Assembly: GCA_029262065.1 (NCBI GenBank)
Contig: JAJDAC010000047.1
Coordinates: forward strand, 1-39,009
Length of the DNA stretch: 39,009 nucleotides
DNA from: Candidatus Krumholzibacteriota bacterium
GTDB taxonomy: Bacteria; Krumholzibacteriota; Krumholzibacteriia; JAJRXK01
Direction: 5' to 3'
Shown piece after piece: positions 36,087 through 39,009 of this stretch. A program made the translations under genes and the position numbers. Under the pieces are notes generated by a model. It worked only from the letters and a program-made list of their open reading frames with translations, made no database searches and was not told the DNA's origin. The stretch's first letter is position 1. Every line of letters begins with the position of its first letter.

Positions 36087-36391
36087 GACACACCCCGAGC
36101 GTAGGGACGCAAGGCCCTACGGCTGCAGGGCCTGGGAATTATATAGGGCGCTGATGCGGATCCAAAGGGAACGCGCGAGCGACCAGTCGCGAAAATTAGC
36201 GTTCCGTGCGGTGGCCTCGCCAGACCTGACGAACAGCCAGGAACCTAAACGGCTTACTGGCAACGATTTATGATTTTCTTCTTTTGGCAGCTCATATGCA
36301 CTGCACACCGGACGAAGGCCAGGCGATCGTACCATTTCGGTTCTCGGGCTTTCCTCGTGTTCAGAGTGCAGCCAGCAACCGGACCAGAACC
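36087..36391. other. Intergenic region with a leftward promoter
   Basis: No gene is supported in these 305 bases. It holds a perfect leftward -10 element (36143-36138) for the kinase, and an AT-rich stretch around 36266-36300 that may contain the promoter of the small lipoprotein. A leftward frame of 72 codons (36117-36335) has no protein-like features. Confidence 0.6.
36138..36165 (-). promoter_or_regulatory. Candidate sigma-70 promoter for the kinase-TPR gene
   Basis: Read leftward, TATAAT (36143-36138) matches the consensus -10 fully, and TTGGAT (36165-36160) 16 bases upstream matches three of six -35 positions. The start of transcription would be near 36131, about 45 bases before the kinase ATG at 36086. 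Confidence 0.5.
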
Positions 36392-36706
36392 ATGAGCAAG
36401 CAGCGGAACCACCCCAGAGTCAAAGAAGCCCAGCGACGACTGTCGGTGGTGTTGTACGGACTCTGGCTGCTGGCCGTTCCTGGTCTGACCACGGGTTGCG
36501 CCGAACCGACTCCGGTCACACGCCAGGCGCACGAGTTGTCGGCCGAACCCAACTCCACGGCGGAATCCCACGAGGTCGTCATCCGATGCCGACGCAGAAC
36601 GCTGCGTGGCCTTCGCGCCCTGACCGGGGAACAATCTCCAGATACGATGATCTTCGCCGCGGTTGGCCGACATCGGTCAGTGGGCGCGGCGATCAACGAG
36701 TCCTAA
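36392..36706 (+). CDS. Small putative lipoprotein
   Basis: The 104-residue product starts at MSKQRNHPRVKEAQRRLSVV. A basic n-region is followed by a hydrophobic stretch (VLYGLWLLAVPGLTTGC) ending in a possible lipobox with Cys34, then a short polar tail that is unlike known domains. No ribosome site stands out and the tail (RCRRRTLRGLRAL) is very basic, so it may not be translated. Its TAA overlaps the TAG of the convergent S41 peptidase gene (stops at 36704-36706 and 36705-36703). Confidence 0.42.
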   Translation: MSKQRNHPRVKEAQRRLSVVLYGLWLLAVPGLTTGCAEPTPVTRQAHELSAEPNSTAESHEVVIRCRRRTLRGLRALTGEQSPDTMIFAAVGRHRSVGAAINES

Positions 36707-38139
36707 CGTCGCTTCGATGTTTCCCACGTTCCCTGCATCCCAAGCACCTGCAACTCCCGGATCGAACCGTCGGCTCCACGCACAAACTTGATCCGCGCCT
36801 GCGGTACCCGCTTCAGCGACCAAACCTCGGGCTCGTCGGCGGAGACCATCTTCAGCTTCGGACCACCCTGGCGCTGCAGCCACAGGCCATCGTCTTCCAG
36901 GAAGATGGTGCGGTTGTCGTAGTCTCCGGCGTACTCGGCCAATGCCTTGGGATCGATTGCCTCGGGCTCGTCGGCGCGCGCCAGCTGCGCGTCGAGGTCC
37001 GCGACAAGCGAACGTAGATTGGCCGAACTCGCCAGGGCGGGACCGCGATCCAGGATCTTCTCAAGCGCGAGCTTATGGGCCACCGGGAGCGCTTTTTCCG
37101 AGTCGCACTCAATGTCCGGGACTACGCCGACGGCTTCCCAGCCGCCGCCGGTCTTCGGATGTACCGGTCTGAACTTCGGAACGAAGATGTTGAAGCCACT
37201 CGGGAGCTCATGCACGCTGCCGCCGTGGCCCGCACCTGCGGTTTTCTGCCCCACGAGCGTTGCACGGTCGTGATGCTTCAGGTTGTAGGAAAACTCTTCA
37301 CAACCCGAACCGGTGAACTCGCTGATGAGAATCCAGACGTCCACGTCGGGACGACGTTTCCCAGGAACTTCGGCCAGCGTGTAGGCCGAGTCCGGCTCAG
37401 CATTCGCACGATAGTAGGTGAGCAGGTGCATAGGCTCGGGGGGATAGAAGTAACTGGTGATGAAGTGAACCATCTCTGGGGTACCACCCATGCAGGTTCG
37501 CAGATCGAAGATGACGGCATCGGCGTCGGCCACGGTCGCCATCGCGTTGACGGCGTCATCTTTCTGTAGCTCCAACGGAACGAACAGGCGGATATCGACA
37601 TAGCCGACGTTTCCCGGCAACATCCTGGCGCTGGGAATACCGCGCCGGTTGGCGAAGACGCCACCATCGGTACCACCGGTGTCGGGAGCGCCACTGCCCG
37701 GGGCGCCACTGCCCGGGGCGCCACCCACTCTCCGCACCATTCGTCGTGCGCCTCCGCCGTTGCCCCATCCAATGCGGAGATGCTTGTCGTTCGTCAGGTC
37801 CTGCATGTCCTGGGTCACGGCCGCCGCGAACGACTCCTTGGTGGTTTCGACGTCGTAGGCGCCCGCCGCGAGATTCTCGCGGAGCATGATCGCCACGAGT
37901 TCGGCGGTCTCAGGAATCACATAGAGTTCGTCGAGAAGCTCGATCGACTTCTCGATGATCTCGGTGCGCAACTCGGGCGTGACGGCATCGGAATCGTCGG
38001 CCCTCGCGACGGTGGGTGCGAGAGCAACAGCAACCACCGAAAGAAACACGCAACAAAGAGCAATTGCGCAGCGGTTCCATACAGGTCGCATCGTGTTGCC
38101 TTGGGCCCGGGCGCTGGTGGTTGGAATAATCGATTGCAT
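36703..38139 (-). CDS. S41 family (tail-specific / IRBP-like) serine peptidase
   Basis: The 478-residue protein has its start at the ATG at 38139, preceded by GGAG with a five-base gap; the ATG at 38091 (MRPVWNRCAIALCC) would give a shorter signal peptide and is an alternative. The signal ends VARA. An N-terminal helical region (about 50-130: IIEKSIELLDELYVIPETAELVA) resembles that of retinol-binding-protein-type S41 members. The peptidase core has NVGYVDIRLFVP, DADAVIFDLRTCMGGTPEMVHFI and ISEFTGSGCEEFSYN, where the Ser before GCEEF occupies the nucleophile site, then VGQKTAGAGHGG. A Gly/Ala/Pro/Ser-rich insert sits near 140-160. No PDZ domain is apparent. It should be an envelope peptidase. 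Confidence 0.88.
   Translation of the reverse strand: MQSIIPTTSARAQGNTMRPVWNRCAIALCCVFLSVVAVALAPTVARADDSDAVTPELRTEIIEKSIELLDELYVIPETAELVAIMLRENLAAGAYDVETTKESFAAAVTQDMQDLTNDKHLRIGWGNGGGARRMVRRVGGAPGSGAPGSGAPDTGGTDGGVFANRRGIPSARMLPGNVGYVDIRLFVPLELQKDDAVNAMATVADADAVIFDLRTCMGGTPEMVHFITSYFYPPEPMHLLTYYRANAEPDSAYTLAEVPGKRRPDVDVWILISEFTGSGCEEFSYNLKHHDRATLVGQKTAGAGHGGSVHELPSGFNIFVPKFRPVHPKTGGGWEAVGVVPDIECDSEKALPVAHKLALEKILDRGPALASSANLRSLVADLDAQLARADEPEAIDPKALAEYAGDYDNRTIFLEDDGLWLQRQGGPKLKMVSADEPEVWSLKRVPQARIKFVRGADGSIRELQVLGMQGTWETSKRR
37689..37724. repeat. 15-base tandem repeat inside the S41 gene
   Basis: The unit CGCCACTGCCCGGGG appears at 37689-37703 and 37704-37718 and a partial copy at 37719-37724. 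It encodes the GSGAP repeats of a flexible linker, in frame (five codons per unit), so repeat number could vary without loss of frame. Confidence 0.8.
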
Positions 38140-38524
38140 CAAGTCTCCAAGTTTCGAGTCGGGTTTGCTCTGTGGCGGACGTTAGGTCGAAGGGGGCCAC
38201 GCCGACCACGTTTGTTCTGGCCCCGTCGGTGTATATGAGCCGGTGCATATAATACGATTCGTACTATCAATAGTTCCAAGTCCGTGAGGTATTTTTGAGG
38301 CCTAGGGCGATGATGCGACCGCTTGTGGACGGCAAAGTTCACCCGGGTAACACATTGCCAACAATATATTTACATTTGACGGCGACTGAGATTCCGAGTC
38401 TCCCGGGTGTGTTTTTTTGACAAACTACTTACTGATATCGTACTATATATCAACACGATCATCACCGTGTCGGTCCGTCCCTAGCCAGCGCCGGCAGCCC
38501 TAATTGGAAAAGGACGTGCCTGGC
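38140..38524. other. AT-rich intergenic region between divergent genes
   Basis: This 385-base stretch is noticeably richer in A and T than the rest of the window, mainly at 38230-38300 and 38350-38460. It carries a near-consensus rightward promoter (38417-38446) and a possible leftward -10 (TATTAT, 38254-38249) for the S41 gene. A leftward 67-codon frame in it has no protein-like features. I see no gene here. Confidence 0.65.
38417..38446 (+). promoter_or_regulatory. Strong sigma-70-like promoter for the FG-GAP gene
   Basis: TTGACA (38417-38422) is a perfect -35 box after a T-run, and TACTAT (38441-38446) follows after 18 bases with four of six -10 matches. Transcription would start near 38453, giving a leader of about 70 bases before the ATG at 38525. 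Confidence 0.6.
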
Positions 38525-39009
38525 ATGGCTACCCGCTGGATGCCCCTGACACTGCTTGCCCTCCTCGCTCTGGCCGGAACGCCGCAAGTCGCGGTTGCTT
38601 CGTTTTCGTTTGTAGAGACCCCCACCATCCTGCCCAATGTTCGAACCAGCATGCCCATGGGCGACTACGACGCCGATGGAGATATGGATGTAGCATCTCC
38701 GGGCACCGGAACCATCTATCGAAACGACGGCGGTGTACTGGTCGCCGCCGCCTCCGTCGCTCCAGTCTTCTCGTTTCCCAGCGCCTGGGGCGATTACGAC
38801 GGAGATGGAGACCTCGACATTGCCATTTCCGGATCGAATACTCCCGGCGACCTCATTAGGGTCTACCGCAACGACGCCGGCAGCTTCGTGGATATTGGCG
38901 CCACCTTCCCACTGACGGAAGGTGCCCTGGTGTACTGGATCGACTACGACAACGACGGAGACCTCGACCTGTTCGCGGCACGGCGTGAGGACCCCTCCAC
39001 GATATTCCG
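38525..39009 (+). CDS. FG-GAP/VCBS repeat surface protein, 3' end beyond the window
   Basis: At least 161 residues are visible and the frame is open at the window edge. It starts with a signal peptide (MATRWMPLTLLALLALAGTPQVAVA); AAGGAC upstream is the ribosome site. Three FG-GAP/VCBS repeats follow, each with an Asp-rich calcium loop: GDYDADGDMDVASPG, GDYDGDGDLDIAISG, IDYDNDGDLDLFAAR. This is the shorter VCBS type, unlike the GDVNGDGY type of the gene at 17958. By analogy a C-terminal sorting domain is likely but not seen. It is probably an exported calcium-binding surface protein. Confidence 0.85.
   Translation, partial: MATRWMPLTLLALLALAGTPQVAVASFSFVETPTILPNVRTSMPMGDYDADGDMDVASPGTGTIYRNDGGVLVAAASVAPVFSFPSAWGDYDGDGDLDIAISGSNTPGDLIRVYRNDAGSFVDIGATFPLTEGALVYWIDYDNDGDLDLFAARREDPSTIF

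Noticed and set aside
38139-38342. Leftward 67-codon frame upstream of the S41 gene
   Set aside because: Very basic composition, no ribosome site, and located in the promoter region.

Overview
The window looks like a chromosome fragment from a GC-rich Gram-negative bacterium of the FCB superphylum or a neighbouring candidate phylum. Eisenbacteria, Krumholzibacteria or Latescibacteria-like lineages are my best guess, by inference only. The reasons are a PorV-like outer-membrane protein, a TonB-dependent receptor with a carboxypeptidase-regulatory-like N-domain, and five complete secreted proteins with a C-terminal FlgD/T9SS-type domain (motif [YFH]PNP[FY] near its start; all end in lysine). 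There are also many propeller or FG-GAP repeat surface proteins, and Hanks-type kinases with long C-terminal TPR arrays. No rRNA, convincing tRNA, insertion sequence, phage gene or CRISPR array is visible.

Layout. Positions 1-26 hold the first codons of a leftward gene that leaves the window. A divergent intergenic region (27-392) carries two copies of a 49-nt hairpin-forming repeat and an intrinsic terminator. From 393 to 9516 runs a rightward operon-like block with overlapping stop/start codons: CTD-bearing exported protein, Ig-like lipoprotein, TonB receptor, PorV-like protein, NHL-propeller lipoprotein, then a secreted staphylococcal-nuclease-like enzyme. It reads as one cell-envelope complex or export module. 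At 9528-12369 there is a barrel-like protein (leftward), a possible structured RNA with a strong terminator, a small Tat lipoprotein with three HxH motifs, and a ZIP-like permease interrupted by a cyclic-nucleotide-binding domain.

From 12421 to 28077 the window is mostly single secreted genes (SBBP propeller, CARDB repeats, FG-GAP repeats, Ycf48/BNR lipoprotein, beta-lactamase-like hydrolase, multidomain GH16 glucanase). Among them lie a PadR-type regulator, a HhH-GPD DNA glycosylase, and two small or unknown envelope proteins. From 28191 to 36086 there is a signalling cluster: an ECF sigma factor divergent from a kinase whose N-terminus carries an anti-sigma-type HxxxCxxC zinc motif, a TPR-alpha/beta hydrolase, a CTD-bearing zinc phospholipase C/P1-nuclease-like enzyme, and a second kinase-TPR protein. 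The right end has a short lipoprotein, an S41 peptidase, an AT-rich promoter region, and the start of another FG-GAP repeat protein cut by the window edge.

Overall the region is devoted to cell-surface display, extracellular degradation (glucan, nucleic acid, phosphoester, peptide) and signalling. The most interesting parts are the coupled outer-membrane operon, the ZIP-cNMP fusion beside the HxH lipoprotein, the sigma/zinc-finger-kinase pair, and two candidate structured RNA loci. All functions are predictions from sequence reading alone.
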